Source: Kingella_B sp963529665 (GTDB taxonomy: Bacteria; Pseudomonadota; Gammaproteobacteria; Burkholderiales; Neisseriaceae). From it: a stretch of 64,000 bases of DNA. The notes below the pieces were generated by a model. That model had not been told where the DNA came from and did not search any database. It was given only the letters and a program-made list of their open reading frames with translations. Location: positions 1 through 64,000 of the forward strand of contig CAUSAG010000001.1 of assembly GCA_963529665.1 (NCBI GenBank), read 5' to 3'. Below are positions 1-9,371 of the stretch, piece by piece (within the stretch, counting starts at the first letter, position 1; each line of letters starts with the position of its first letter). The translations under genes and the position numbers were made by a program.

Positions 1-75
1 TGGGGTAGGCCATAGGTGGAAGATAAGATAGGTGTGGTTATGATAGGTTGTGCGGATGGTTTCTATTTTATTTTA

Positions 76-681
76 CTATACATCGTCTGCCGCTGTTTTC
101 AGGCTGCTGCCTGCGACGACTTCGCCTTTTTGGTTGATGACTTCGCTCACGGCATCGGGCGTGGCGGGGGCAAGCGTCCAATGTTCGTCGTCCGTCCATT
201 CTTGTTTCCAGCCGCCGCGATATACGGTGGCATAGCCGTGTTGGAACGGGGCGGCAAAATCCCACAGCGCGGGGGTGGCGCGGCTGCCGTCGCGGCGCAC
301 AAAGCCGACGCATCCTTTTTCCACATAGCGGCGCATGCCTTCCTGCCAGTAGTCGCAGCCGTTGTCATACACGATGGGCGAATATAGATATTGCCCGCTG
401 CGGCTGAATACGTCGCCTGCATCGGCAGCGATGGCATCGTCGCGGTTTTCGTTGAAATGTTCGGAAAAACAGATTTCTATGGTGTGTCCGCGGATGGGGA
501 GTTTGGCTTCGGCGTAGTGGTGGGCGTCGGGGAGCATGACTTTTACCAGCGCAATCACTATGCGCCCCGATGCGGTTTTTACGCCAATTTTGTCTTTTTG
601 CGCGTAGAAATAAAGCGGCTCGGCTTGGGCGAGCGCGGCGGCGAATAATAGGGCGATGGGGGTGATGGTTTTGATGGACAT
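76..681 (-). CDS. Secreted WG-repeat-like protein
   Basis: The 201-residue product has a typical signal peptide (basic start, hydrophobic core, cleavage expected after AQA near residue 20), so it is probably periplasmic. Residues 114-160 hold a clear WG (KWG) type repeat: a cysteine-containing GFVRRDG turn followed by an aromatic AAPFQHGYATVY stretch. A weaker unit lies at residues 25-45. Such repeats form beta-propeller or beta-rich domains of unknown role. The stop falls just past an in-frame DUS-like segment that encodes SLKT. The start at 681 follows a GGAAACTCC region with modest Shine-Dalgarno character. No partner gene is visible, and the function is unknown. Confidence 0.75.
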   Translation of the reverse strand: MSIKTITPIALLFAAALAQAEPLYFYAQKDKIGVKTASGRIVIALVKVMLPDAHHYAEAKLPIRGHTIEICFSEHFNENRDDAIAADAGDVFSRSGQYLYSPIVYDNGCDYWQEGMRRYVEKGCVGFVRRDGSRATPALWDFAAPFQHGYATVYRGGWKQEWTDDEHWTLAPATPDAVSEVINQKGEVVAGSSLKTAADDV

Positions 682-895
682 GGGAGTTTCCTTTTTTCAG
701 GCTGCATGGCGGCGCATTGTACAAACCCCCCCGCCCGAGCCGTCAATCCAAAAACGAAAATAAACAATGGATTGGCGTTGGAAGATAGAATGCCTGTTTT
801 TCAGCCGCGCTGCGCGTTTCAGGCAGCCTGAAAGCCGAACTTTCAGCGAAGCCCCAAACCCTTCGTATCATGTTTACCACCCACAAGGAGCCCCC

Positions 896-1432
896 ATGGA
901 CACCGCAAAAATCTACCCCTACATCGTTCCCCAAAGCTATCTGGAACACGGCGCGATTGCCGTGCGCACGCTGATAGACGGCGAAATCTATCTCTCATTG
1001 GTGGAAGATTTGGACGGCATCGTGCAAGGCATCACCCCCGAAGCCTTGCGCGATGCCAATCTTTCCGCCGGGCAAGCCTTGGATTTGGCGTTGGACAATT
1101 TGGGCAACGCCCTGCGTAACCAAGAAATCAACATTGCATCGTTTGACGGCGAAAACGGCGATATGCCCTTTTTGCTGTTTGCCGACAGTTGGCTGGCTGC
1201 CGCCGCGCTGGTGGAACACGGTTTGTCCGATTTTGCCGCAAACGTTTTTGGCACGAATAGCGTTTATGCTTCCATTCCGCACCGCGATGCCATGCTGGTG
1301 TTCCCCAAATGCACGGGCGGCAAGCTGCAAGCCTATCGCGATATGATTGTGGAACACGAAAGCGACGGCGAAAAACCGCTCACGTTTACCCTGTTTGAAA
1401 TCAGCCCCGAAGGCGTGCGGGCGGTTGAATAG
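896..1432 (+). CDS. DUF1444-like cytosolic protein
   Basis: This gene encodes 178 residues. The reading frame is open upstream to 767, but the ATG at 896 is preceded by AAGGAG at good spacing, and the upstream part translates a DUS, so 896 is preferred. The pattern resembles DUF1444 (YtpQ-like) proteins: an N-terminal segment with IVPQSYLEHG, a central DLDGIVQGIT, a FADSWLAAA helix, and a C-terminal RDAMLVFPK strand. Members of that family are cytosolic and of unknown function. There is no signal peptide or membrane segment. It stands alone between two DUS clusters, 182 bp before ilvD. The family assignment is from recall of the pattern and is moderately sure. Confidence 0.65.
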   Translation: MDTAKIYPYIVPQSYLEHGAIAVRTLIDGEIYLSLVEDLDGIVQGITPEALRDANLSAGQALDLALDNLGNALRNQEINIASFDGENGDMPFLLFADSWLAAAALVEHGLSDFAANVFGTNSVYASIPHRDAMLVFPKCTGGKLQAYRDMIVEHESDGEKPLTFTLFEISPEGVRAVE

Positions 1433-1614
1433 CTTGCCGCCACGCAAGAAAAGGCAGCCTTTTATTTAACCGCGCCGCCATGCCGTGCCGCACACCGCCA
1501 GCCCACACAAAAGCAGCCTGAAAACCCAATTTCAGCGTAAAATCCGCCCTTTTCCCTTTCAGGCAGCCTGAAAACTGCCTGCAACCACAACCCACACACA
1601 AAAAGGAACCAACC

Positions 1615-3477
1615 ATGCCCGACTACCGCTCCAAAACATCCACCCACGGCCGCAACATGGCAGGCGCGCGCGCATTGTGGCGCGCCACAGGCATCACCGA
1701 TGCCGATTTCGGCAAACCGATTATCGCCATTGCCAACTCATTCACCCAATTCGTGCCCGGTCATGTGCACCTGCACAACATGGGGCAGCTCGTTGCCCGC
1801 GAAATTGAAAAAGCAGGCGGCATCGCCAAAGAATTCAACACCATCGCCGTGGACGACGGCATTGCCATGGGACACAGCGGCATGCTGTATTCGCTGCCCA
1901 GCCGCGATTTAATCGCTGATAGCGTGGAATATATGGTAAACGCGCATTGCGCCGATGCGCTGGTGTGCATTTCCAACTGCGACAAAATCACCCCCGGCAT
2001 GCTGATGGCGGCGATGCGCCTGAACATCCCTACCATTTTCGTATCGGGCGGGCCGATGGAAGCGGGCAAAGTAGTCGGCGCGATTAACATCTCCGATGAG
2101 CGCAAGCTGGATTTGGTGGACGCGATGGTGGACGCGGCGGACGACAATGTTTCCGATGCCGCGATTGACGAAATTGAAAAAAACGCCTGCCCCACTTGTG
2201 GCTCGTGCTCGGGCATGTTTACCGCCAATTCCATGAACTGCCTAACCGAAGCACTCGGCTTGTCGCTGCCAGGCAATGGCTCGCTGCTGGCAACGCACGC
2301 TTACCGCAAAGAATTATTCTTGGAAGCGGGGCGGCTGATTGTGGAAATCACTAAACGCCATTACGAGCAGGACGATTATTCCGTGCTGCCGCGCAGTATC
2401 GCCACCAAGCAGGCGTTTGAAAACGCGATGTCTATGGACGTGGCAATGGGCGGCTCAACCAACACCATTTTGCACCTGCTCGCCGTTGCCAACGAAGCGG
2501 GTGTGGATTTCAAAATGGCGGATATTGACCGCATCAGCCGCAACGTGCCCTGCCTGTGCAAAACCGCGCCCAACAACCACGATTACTATATGGAAGACGT
2601 ACACCGCGCAGGCGGTATCATCGCCATTTTGAAACAACTGGACAAAGCAGGAAAACTGCACACCGATGTGAACACCATCCATTCAGGCAGCCTGAAAAAC
2701 GCGATTGAACGCTGGGACGTGGAAAACCCCGCCAACGAAGCCGCGATTGAACGCTTTAAAGCCGCACCGGGCGGCGTTCGTACCACCGAAGCCTTCTCGC
2801 AAAGCCGCTTGTGGAAAAAACTGGATTTGAACCGCGCCACAGGCTGCATCCGCGACCCCGAACACGCCTATTCGCAAGACGGCGGCTTGGCGGTTTTGTT
2901 TGGCAATATCGCCGAGCGCGGCTGCGTGGTGAAAACCGCAGGCGTGGACGAAAGCATTTGGCAATTCACAGGGCGCGCACGCGTGTTTGAAAGCCAAGAT
3001 GCGGCGGTGGAAGGCATTTTGGGCAACCAAATCCAAGCGGGCGACATCGTCATCATCCGCTACGAAGGCCCCAAAGGCGGGCCGGGCATGCAGGAAATGC
3101 TGTATCCCACCAGCTATCTGAAATCCAAAGGCTTGGGCAAAGCCTGCGCCCTGCTCACCGACGGACGTTTCTCGGGCGGCACATCGGGTTTGTCCATCGG
3201 GCACGTTTCGCCCGAAGCGGCGGAAGGCGGCGCAATCGGCTTGGTGCGCGAAGGCGACACGATTGAGATTGACATCCCCGCCCGCCGTATCCATCTGGCG
3301 GTATCAGACGAAGAACTCGCCCGCCGCCGCGAAGCAATGGAAGCGCGCGGCGCAAAAGCATGGCAGCCTGAAAACCGCGACCGCCACGTTTCGCAAGCCC
3401 TGCGCGCCTACGCCGCCATGACCACTTCCGCCGACACGGGCGCGGTGCGCGATGTTTCGCAGGTGGAGCGTAAATAG
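1615..3477 (+). CDS. ilvD: Dihydroxy-acid dehydratase IlvD
   Basis: IlvD converts 2,3-dihydroxy-isovalerate and its methylvalerate homologue to the 2-oxo acids in valine, leucine and isoleucine synthesis. The 620-residue length is normal for the [4Fe-4S] type. The iron-sulfur and substrate motifs are visible: CISNCDK at residues 118-124 and a cysteine cluster CPTCGSC at 192-198, followed by GMFTANSMNC. C-terminal signatures such as GPKGGPGM and DGRFSGGTSG are intact. The start follows AAAAAGGAA. Two DUS copies lie in frame (encoding GSLK and QPEN) without disturbing the fold motifs. No other ilv or leu gene is in the window. The identification is secure. Confidence 0.97.
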   Translation: MPDYRSKTSTHGRNMAGARALWRATGITDADFGKPIIAIANSFTQFVPGHVHLHNMGQLVAREIEKAGGIAKEFNTIAVDDGIAMGHSGMLYSLPSRDLIADSVEYMVNAHCADALVCISNCDKITPGMLMAAMRLNIPTIFVSGGPMEAGKVVGAINISDERKLDLVDAMVDAADDNVSDAAIDEIEKNACPTCGSCSGMFTANSMNCLTEALGLSLPGNGSLLATHAYRKELFLEAGRLIVEITKRHYEQDDYSVLPRSIATKQAFENAMSMDVAMGGSTNTILHLLAVANEAGVDFKMADIDRISRNVPCLCKTAPNNHDYYMEDVHRAGGIIAILKQLDKAGKLHTDVNTIHSGSLKNAIERWDVENPANEAAIERFKAAPGGVRTTEAFSQSRLWKKLDLNRATGCIRDPEHAYSQDGGLAVLFGNIAERGCVVKTAGVDESIWQFTGRARVFESQDAAVEGILGNQIQAGDIVIIRYEGPKGGPGMQEMLYPTSYLKSKGLGKACALLTDGRFSGGTSGLSIGHVSPEAAEGGAIGLVREGDTIEIDIPARRIHLAVSDEELARRREAMEARGAKAWQPENRDRHVSQALRAYAAMTTSADTGAVRDVSQVERK

Positions 3478-3612
3478 TTTTGTTGGATAGAAAGGCAGCC
3501 TGAAAACAAGTTCAGATGCACGTTTTAGCTTCGCTGAAACTCGCTTCGCTCGTTTTCAGGCTGCTTCTTCTCTTGCTGCCTTTATATTGCCAACAGGCAA
3601 AGCCAGCTCCAA

Positions 3613-3638
3613 ATGGAACGGCGACGGCTCATCGCCAA
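3613..3638 (+). repeat. GGAGCG-family palindromic arm (solo)
   Basis: This is a single arm of the family seen complete at 13356, 17089, 17796 and 43511. It reads GGAACGGCGACGGCTC followed by ATCGCCA and can fold as a short hairpin (GGCGA...TCGCC). No clear opposite arm follows before the next DUS at about 3678. Confidence 0.6.
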
Positions 3639-3997
3639 AAATGTTGGCAAACCACCGATGTTTTTTGTAAACGCAAAGGCAGCCTGAAAAATATGCTTAA
3701 ACGTTGCTTTGTTTTCAACAAAACTCGTTTTGTTGATTTTCAGGCTGCCTTTCTGCTACAAACAAATAGGCAGCCTGAAAATGGGTAGGAACATTGGTTC
3801 AGGCTTTGCCGAGACTTGCTTTGCTTATTTTGGCTACGCCGAAATTCGTTGCGCTCATTTTCAGGCTGCCTTTTTTGCCCTAAATCAGGCAGCCTGCGTA
3901 GCGAAGTTGCGAAGCTAAAACGAGTTTGGAATACTGGTTCAACTGCGCTTCCTGCTACATCAATCCACACGCATCAAAAGCAGCCTGAAAACAAAAA

Positions 3998-4040
3998 AAC
4001 AGCCTGAAAGCCAAACATCCGCTTTCAGGCTGCCTTTTTA
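3998..4040. terminator. Inverted DUS pair, likely terminator
   Basis: Inverted copies CAGCCTGAAAGC (3998-4011) and GCTTTCAGGCTG (4021-4034) can form a stem with a short loop. On the plus strand it is followed by TTTTT. It lies about 100 bp beyond the pilU stop and could end minus-strand transcription. Confidence 0.5.
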
Positions 4041-4144
4041 AGCCAAGCCAAAATCAAACCACCATCCGTGCAAGCAGCCATATAAAGCACACAAAGCACA
4101 TCAAAAGCATCTGATTTCAGCTCTGCTTACCATTTTCAGGCTGC

Positions 4145-5335
4145 CTATTTGCCCGCCTCCCCCTCCTCAGGCGTTTCATAATCCATCAACGACAAGCCAT
4201 CCAGCGAACCATCTTCGCCCGCTGTGCCGTTTTTCTTGCTGTTGAGCTTAATTTGCAAGCGCAAGTCGTTTTCGGAATCGGCGTTGCGCAAGGCTTCTTC
4301 GTAAGAAATCATGTCGGCTTCGTATAGGTCAAACAAGGCTTGGTCAAAGGTTTGCATGCCGATGTCGCGCGATTTTGCCATGATGTCTTTGATGCCATGC
4401 ACCTCGCCGTGCAAAATTAATTCAGAAATCAGCGGCGAATTCAGCAAAATTTCCACCGCCGCGCTGCGCCCTTTTCCCGTTTTGCGCGGAATCAAACGCT
4501 GCGAAATAAAACCTTTTAAATTCAATGACAAATCAGTCAAAAGCTGCGTGCGCCGCTCTTCGGGGAAAAAGTTGATGATGCGGTCAAGCGCTTGGTTGGA
4601 GTTGTTGGCGTGCAGCGTTGCCATGCACAAATGCCCTGTTTCGGCAAACGCCAGCGCGTAATCCATCGTTTCGCGGTCGCGGATTTCGCCAATCAAAATC
4701 ACATCGGGCGCTTGGCGCAGCGTGTTTTTCAGCGCAGCAAACCAGTTTTGCGTGTCCACGCCCACTTCGCGTTGCGAAATAATGCAGTTTTTATGCGGAT
4801 GCACATATTCAATCGGGTCTTCAATGGTGATGATGTGTCCGTTGCTGTTTTCGTTGCGATAATCAATCATCGCCGCCAGCGAAGTGGATTTGCCCGAGCC
4901 TGTGCCGCCCACAAAAATCACCAAACCGCGCTTTTCCATCACCACATCTTTCAACACAGGCGGCAGTTTCAAATCGTCAAATTTGGGAATATCGCTGGTA
5001 ATCACGCGGCAAACCAGCGTGGCTGCGCCGCGTTGAATCATGGCGTTAATCCGAAAGCGCGACACGCCCGCCAAGCTGATGGCGAAGTTGCATTCGTTGG
5101 TTTCGGCAAATTCAATCGCTTGTTTTTCATCCATAATGGAGCGAGCGATTTGCGCGGTATGCTCGGCAGAGAGCGGCTTGTCGCTTAATTTGGTTACTTT
5201 GCCATCCAGCTTCATGGCAGGCGGATAGCCTGCGGTGATGAATAAATCCGAACCTTTGTTTTTAACCATGTGGGTCAATAGGTTATGGATAAATTTTTTC
5301 ATTTCTTCGTTTACGGGAGCGATGGTGGTAGTCAT
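4145..5335 (-). CDS. pilU: Type IV pilus retraction ATPase PilU
   Basis: PilU is the PilT-like hexameric AAA+ ATPase that helps pilus retraction at the inner membrane and supports twitching and DNA uptake. The 396-residue protein has the PilT-type N-terminal domain (DLFITAGYPPAMKLDG), Walker A GGTGSGKS at residues 143-150, an acidic (Asp box) region near 172-178, Walker B VILIGEIRD at 212-220 and the His box GHLCMATLHANN at 234-245. The extended C-terminal tail beyond residue 345 and the N-terminal sequence fit PilU better than PilT. Neighbouring pilT is not in the window. Because DUS-dependent uptake needs type IV pili, the gene fits the DUS-rich genome. The start at 5335 precedes an AT-rich divergent promoter region shared with the Lrp gene. 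Confidence 0.9.
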   Translation of the reverse strand: MTTTIAPVNEEMKKFIHNLLTHMVKNKGSDLFITAGYPPAMKLDGKVTKLSDKPLSAEHTAQIARSIMDEKQAIEFAETNECNFAISLAGVSRFRINAMIQRGAATLVCRVITSDIPKFDDLKLPPVLKDVVMEKRGLVIFVGGTGSGKSTSLAAMIDYRNENSNGHIITIEDPIEYVHPHKNCIISQREVGVDTQNWFAALKNTLRQAPDVILIGEIRDRETMDYALAFAETGHLCMATLHANNSNQALDRIINFFPEERRTQLLTDLSLNLKGFISQRLIPRKTGKGRSAAVEILLNSPLISELILHGEVHGIKDIMAKSRDIGMQTFDQALFDLYEADMISYEEALRNADSENDLRLQIKLNSKKNGTAGEDGSLDGLSLMDYETPEEGEAGK

Positions 5336-5574
5336 GTTTTCTCGTGGTAAGTTGGGTTAAAAAATGTGAATTCTAGCGATTTTGAAAGCATTTGTCGTGC
5401 CAAAGTGGCGCGCTTTTATTTTTGTTTATAACAAAGTTTCGCGCTTTAAAATTGCAAGAAAATAACCTTTTGCAAACTATTGTGTGTTAAGTTTTGTTGA
5501 TTTAAGATAATGATTGAATAACAAAATTAAAGCAAAATACGATTTCACAACTTTATCTACAAGGAGACTTCGCC

Positions 5575-6054
5575 ATGCAACAATCTGTTGTGTTAGACAA
5601 AATTGATTTAAAAATCTTGCAAGTGCTGCAAGAAAACGGGCGTTTGAGCAATGTGGAATTATCGGAGCGGGTGGCGTTGTCGCCTTCGCCGTGTTTGCGC
5701 CGTTTAAAGCAGTTGGAAGACAACGGCATCATTCGCCGCTATGCCGCGCTGCTCTCGCCTATGTCGCTGGGCTTGGGGCTGCAAGTGATGATTCGCGTAA
5801 CCACCGATAAATCGGCGCAAGCGCGGGGCGAATTTGAAGGCGCGGTGCGAACTTGGTCGGAAGTGTTGAGCTGCTTTGCGCTCACGGGCGAATCGGATTA
5901 TTTGCTGCACGCATTTTTCACCAATATGGATGCGTTTTCGCATTTTGTGCTGGATGTGTTGCTCTCGCATAATTGCGTGTTGGATGCCAAATCCAGCTTT
6001 GTTTTAAAAGAGATTAAAAGCACCACCGCGCTGCCGCTTAGGCATTTGGCGTGA
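5575..6054 (+). CDS. Lrp/AsnC family transcriptional regulator
   Basis: This 159-residue protein has the standard layout of the family: an N-terminal winged helix-turn-helix (residues 9-60, with LSNVELSERVALSPSPCLRRLKQL spanning the recognition region) and a C-terminal RAM/ACT-like ligand domain (about 70-150). A strong AAGGAG sits 9 bp before the ATG. It is transcribed divergently from pilU across a 239-bp AT-rich gap, so it may regulate itself or its neighbour, but no operator was recognised. Length and motifs match feast/famine regulators such as Lrp; the specific ligand cannot be named. Confidence 0.9.
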   Translation: MQQSVVLDKIDLKILQVLQENGRLSNVELSERVALSPSPCLRRLKQLEDNGIIRRYAALLSPMSLGLGLQVMIRVTTDKSAQARGEFEGAVRTWSEVLSCFALTGESDYLLHAFFTNMDAFSHFVLDVLLSHNCVLDAKSSFVLKEIKSTTALPLRHLA

Positions 6055-6137
6055 TGGCTGTTTGCCATTTTCAGGCTGCCTAATCGGGCTGCAAACCGTG
6101 TATAATCGCGCGTTTGCACCGCTTAGGCAGCCTGAAA

Positions 6138-6692
6138 ATGTTAATCGCGCTCAACAAACCCTATGGCTATATCTGCCAATTTTCGCCACACGAAAAACAC
6201 CCCAGCTTAAAAGAGCTCATCAACGTGCCCAACGTTTACCCCGCAGGGCGGCTAGACACCGATAGCGAAGGCTTGCTGCTGCTCACCGACAACGGGCAAC
6301 AACAAGCGCGCATCGCCAGCCCCAAATTCAAACTCGTTAAAACCTATTGGGCGCAAGTGGAAGGCGAGCCCGATTTAAACAAACTTGCCGCGCTCACTCG
6401 CCCGATGGATTTGGGCGATTTTGTTGCCCAGCCCGCCAAAATCCGCGTGTTGCACGACAGCGAAACCGCGCAAATTTGGCAAAGAAACCCGCCCATTCGC
6501 GTGCGCAAAAGCGTGCCCGATTTTTGGCTGGAAGTGCAAATCGCCGAAGGCAAAAACCGCCAAGTGCGCCGCATGACGGCAAAAGCAGGCTTCCCTTGCC
6601 TGCGGCTGATTCGCGTGGGCATCGGGCGCATTCATTTATTTGATTTGGGGCTGGGCTTGGGGCAATGGCAAGAATGCCAAACCCTGCCCTAG
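6138..6692 (+). CDS. rluE: 23S rRNA pseudouridine synthase RluE
   Basis: This is a small RsuA-family pseudouridine synthase of 184 residues, without an S4 domain. It matches RluE, which modifies U2457 of 23S rRNA. The catalytic motif GRLDTDSEGLLLLT holds the nucleophilic Asp near residue 38, and the family signature EGKNRQVRRM is near residues 139-148. An ATG 24 bp upstream is open, but its codons only translate the DUS, and the core fold begins at MLIALNKPYGY, so 6138 is chosen. The start codon follows a DUS immediately, and the DUS AGG lies where a Shine-Dalgarno would be. Confidence 0.9.
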   Translation: MLIALNKPYGYICQFSPHEKHPSLKELINVPNVYPAGRLDTDSEGLLLLTDNGQQQARIASPKFKLVKTYWAQVEGEPDLNKLAALTRPMDLGDFVAQPAKIRVLHDSETAQIWQRNPPIRVRKSVPDFWLEVQIAEGKNRQVRRMTAKAGFPCLRLIRVGIGRIHLFDLGLGLGQWQECQTLP

Positions 6693-6736
6693 CCTTGTTT
6701 GATGCAGCCTGAAAACGCTGTTGCCCAACCCTTTTT

Positions 6737-6763
6737 CATGGCGTTGCGCCGCCATACCCACGC
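6737..6763. repeat. CATGGCG palindromic repeat, copy 1
   Basis: The sequence ATGGCGTTGCGCCGCCAT is an interrupted palindrome followed by ACCCACGC. Near-identical copies occur at 17931-17957 and 50441-50468, each next to a DUS. It lies in the 208-bp gap before argS. Confidence 0.6.
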
Positions 6764-6900
6764 TTGGCGCGCGCTCAATAGCCACCTTGCGCGGCTTATT
6801 CCAACATCCATTCCAACGCCTAAACCCAACTTTCAGGCAGCCTGAAAGCCAAATTTCAGGCTGCCCAATCCATCTTAAAACTTAACCAGAAAGCCCAACC

Positions 6901-8604
6901 ATGAACCTATCCCAAACCCTATCCAACCAAATCCAAGCCGCCTTTGCCACCGCTGGCATCGCCGATAGCTCCATCATCTTGCAGCCCGCCAAAAACGCCG
7001 AATTCGGCGATTTCCAAATCAACGGCGTGATGGGCGCGGCAAAAAAATTGAAACAAAACCCGCGCGAGCTGGCGCAAAAAGTGGCAGACGAATTATCAGG
7101 CAAAGGCGCGTTTGCCAGCGCAGAAGTGGCTGGCGCAGGCTTTGTGAACTTACGCTTGTCGCCCGAATTTCTTGCCAATCAGCTTTCAGGCAGCCTGAAA
7201 ACCACGCCGCCTGCCCAGCCGCAAACCGTAGTGATTGATTATTCTTCGCCCAATCTTGCCAAAGAAATGCACGTTGGACATCTGCGTTCCAGCATCATCG
7301 GCGACAGCATCGCCCGTGTGTTGGAACACTTGGGGCATCGCGTGATTCGCCAAAACCATGTGGGCGATTGGGGCACGCAATTTGGCATGCTGGTTGCCTA
7401 TCTTGTGGAACAGCAAAAAGACAACGCCGCGTTTGAACTCTCTGATTTAGAACAATTTTACCGCGCCGCCAAAGTGCGCTTTGATGAAGACCCCACCTTT
7501 GCCGATACCGCGCGCGAGTATGTGGTCAAACTGCAAGGCGGCGATGAAACCGTGTTGGCGCTGTGGCGACAATTTGTAGAAACGTCTTTGCAACACGCCG
7601 AACACGTTTACCAAATGCTCGGTTTAAAGCTGCAACGCGCTGATGTGGCAGGCGAAAGCTCGTATAACGACGACTTGCCTGTGGTGGTGGAAGAATTGTC
7701 GCAAAAAGGCTTGGCGGTGGAATCGGATGGCGCCAAAGTGGTGTTTTTAGACGAATTCAAAAACAAAGATGGCGAGCCTGCCGCGTTTATCGTGCAAAAA
7801 CAAGGCGGCGGCTTTTTGTATTCCACCACCGATTTAGCCACCATGCGCCATCGCGTAAACAATCTACGCGCCACGCGTTTGCTGTATGTGGTGGACACGC
7901 GCCAAGACTTGCATTTCAAACAATTATTCACCACCAGCCGCAAAGCAGGTTGGCTGCCTGAAAACGTGTCCGCCGAATTTATTGGCTTTGGCACGATGAT
8001 GGGCAAAGACAACAAGCCGTTCAAAACGCGCTCGGGCGACACGGTGAAATTGGTTGATTTATTAGACGAAGCAGTAGAACGCGCCACGCGACTGGTGCGC
8101 GAGAAAAACCCCGAATTAAGCGACGAGCAAGCCGCGCATATTGGGCGCGTGGTGGGCATTGGCGCGGTGAAATACGCCGATTTGAGCAAAAACCGCACCA
8201 GCGATTATGTGTTTGATTGGGACAATATGCTCTCGTTTGAAGGCAACACCGCGCCCTATTTGCAATACGCCTACACCCGCGTGCAAAGCGTGTTCCGCCG
8301 CGCGGGCGAGTGGAACGAAAGCGCCGCCTTGCAATTGAACGAGCCGCTGGAACAACAGCTTGCGGTGGAATTGCTGAAATTTGAAGATGTGTTGAGCAGC
8401 GTTGCCGAGACTTGTTTTCCGCATTATCTGGCGGCGTATTTGTATCAATTGGCAACTTTGTTCAGCCGCTTTTACGAAGCCTGCCCGATTTTGAAAGCCG
8501 AAGGCGCGGCGCGCGACACGCGTTTGCAGTTGGCAAAATTAACAGGCGAAACGCTGAAAACAGGGCTGGCGCTGCTGGGCATTGATGTGCTGGATGTGAT
8601 GTAG
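6901..8604 (+). CDS. argS: Arginyl-tRNA synthetase
   Basis: ArgS charges tRNA-Arg with arginine in the cytosol. The 567-residue class I enzyme shows the N-terminal Add-1 domain (residues 1-85), the HIGH-type motif MHVGHLRSS near residue 121, and a KMSKS-equivalent loop (GKDNKPFKTRSG) near 370. The C-terminal DALR anticodon-binding domain ends in TGLALLGIDVLDVM. A DUS is read through in frame near residue 98 (SGSLKT) in the linker after the N-terminal domain, where it should do little harm. The gene stands alone, with DUS on both sides. Confidence 0.97.
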   Translation: MNLSQTLSNQIQAAFATAGIADSSIILQPAKNAEFGDFQINGVMGAAKKLKQNPRELAQKVADELSGKGAFASAEVAGAGFVNLRLSPEFLANQLSGSLKTTPPAQPQTVVIDYSSPNLAKEMHVGHLRSSIIGDSIARVLEHLGHRVIRQNHVGDWGTQFGMLVAYLVEQQKDNAAFELSDLEQFYRAAKVRFDEDPTFADTAREYVVKLQGGDETVLALWRQFVETSLQHAEHVYQMLGLKLQRADVAGESSYNDDLPVVVEELSQKGLAVESDGAKVVFLDEFKNKDGEPAAFIVQKQGGGFLYSTTDLATMRHRVNNLRATRLLYVVDTRQDLHFKQLFTTSRKAGWLPENVSAEFIGFGTMMGKDNKPFKTRSGDTVKLVDLLDEAVERATRLVREKNPELSDEQAAHIGRVVGIGAVKYADLSKNRTSDYVFDWDNMLSFEGNTAPYLQYAYTRVQSVFRRAGEWNESAALQLNEPLEQQLAVELLKFEDVLSSVAETCFPHYLAAYLYQLATLFSRFYEACPILKAEGAARDTRLQLAKLTGETLKTGLALLGIDVLDVM

Positions 8605-8724
8605 GCAAACGGGTTTTCAGGCCGCCGCAGATGCGTTGGCGTTGCGGCGGCTTGGCAAATCCGAATGTTTTGATACTCAGCTGCTGCCACGCAAAGGCAG
8701 CCTGAAAACGCTTTGGAAGCCATT

Positions 8725-9363
8725 ATGAAAAACATCGTTATTCTTATCTCTGGGCGCGGCAGCAATATGCAAGCGATTGTGCAGGCGCAAGCGGCGGGCA
8801 AAATTGCCAACGCCAAAATCGCCGCTGTGTTGTCCAACAACCCTGATGCCGCGGGCTTGGCATGGGCGGCAGAACGCGGCATTGCCACCGCCACGCTGAA
8901 TCATAAAGACTTCGCCAGCCGCGCCGATTTTGACCGCGCCATGATGCAGCTGATTGACCAATACGCGCCCGATTTGGTGGTGCTGGCAGGCTTTATGCGG
9001 ATTCTCACGCCCGAATTTTGCGCGCATTATGCCAACCGCTGCATCAACATCCATCCGTCTTTGTTGCCATCGTTCACAGGGTTGCACACGCATCAACGCG
9101 CGCTGGACGAAGGCTGCCGCGTTTCAGGCTGCACCATTCATTTTGTTACCGAAGTGTTGGACAACGGCGCGATTATCGCGCAAGGCGTGGTGCCGATTTT
9201 GGATGGCGACACGGCGGACAGCATCGCCGCGCGCGTGTTAAAAGTGGAGCATCAATTGCTGCCGCAGGCGGTGGCGGATTTTGTTTCAGGCAGTCTGAAA
9301 ATCGTTGGCAAGCGGGTTGAGCGCGTGCAGCAAGCCGATGCCAACGCGCAATTGTTGGCATAG
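8725..9363 (+). CDS. purN: Phosphoribosylglycinamide formyltransferase PurN
   Basis: PurN transfers the formyl group from 10-formyl-tetrahydrofolate to GAR in purine synthesis. The 212-residue protein has the phosphate loop SGRGSNMQ near residue 11 and the folate site LAGFMRILTPEF. The catalytic NIHPSLLPSFTG follows near 106-117 and HFVTEVLDNG later. The frame is open four codons earlier, but MKNIVILISG is the family start. The C-terminal tail carries an in-frame DUS variant (SGSLK). The next gene follows 8 bp downstream, suggesting co-transcription with the DUF3108 protein. Confidence 0.95.
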   Translation: MKNIVILISGRGSNMQAIVQAQAAGKIANAKIAAVLSNNPDAAGLAWAAERGIATATLNHKDFASRADFDRAMMQLIDQYAPDLVVLAGFMRILTPEFCAHYANRCINIHPSLLPSFTGLHTHQRALDEGCRVSGCTIHFVTEVLDNGAIIAQGVVPILDGDTADSIAARVLKVEHQLLPQAVADFVSGSLKIVGKRVERVQQADANAQLLA

Positions 9364-9371
9364 GAGCTCGC

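Larger units (their letters stand above)
3478..4144. repeat. DUS-rich intergenic mosaic
   Basis: This 667-bp gap between ilvD and pilU has no credible gene; the open frames mostly translate repeats. It contains at least nine DUS or partial DUS in both orientations, a solo GGAACGGCGACGGCTC arm (3613-3638), two copies of a GAAACTCGCTTCGCTCG type repeat (about 3525-3560 and 3808-3862), and a truncated DUS (AGGCAGCCTGCG) fused to GTAGCGAAG...GCGAAGCTAAAA at 3890-3920. It looks like repeated insertion or recombination of small repeats beside uptake sequences. Confidence 0.7.

Noticed and set aside
726..732. C7 run upstream of the WG-repeat gene
   Set aside because: It is 45 bp before the start and shorter than usual phase-variable tracts; no promoter boxes flank it.
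3516..3788. Plus-strand ORF of 90 codons after ilvD
   Set aside because: It consists of repeats (DUS and CTTCGCT blocks) with no conserved look or ribosome site.
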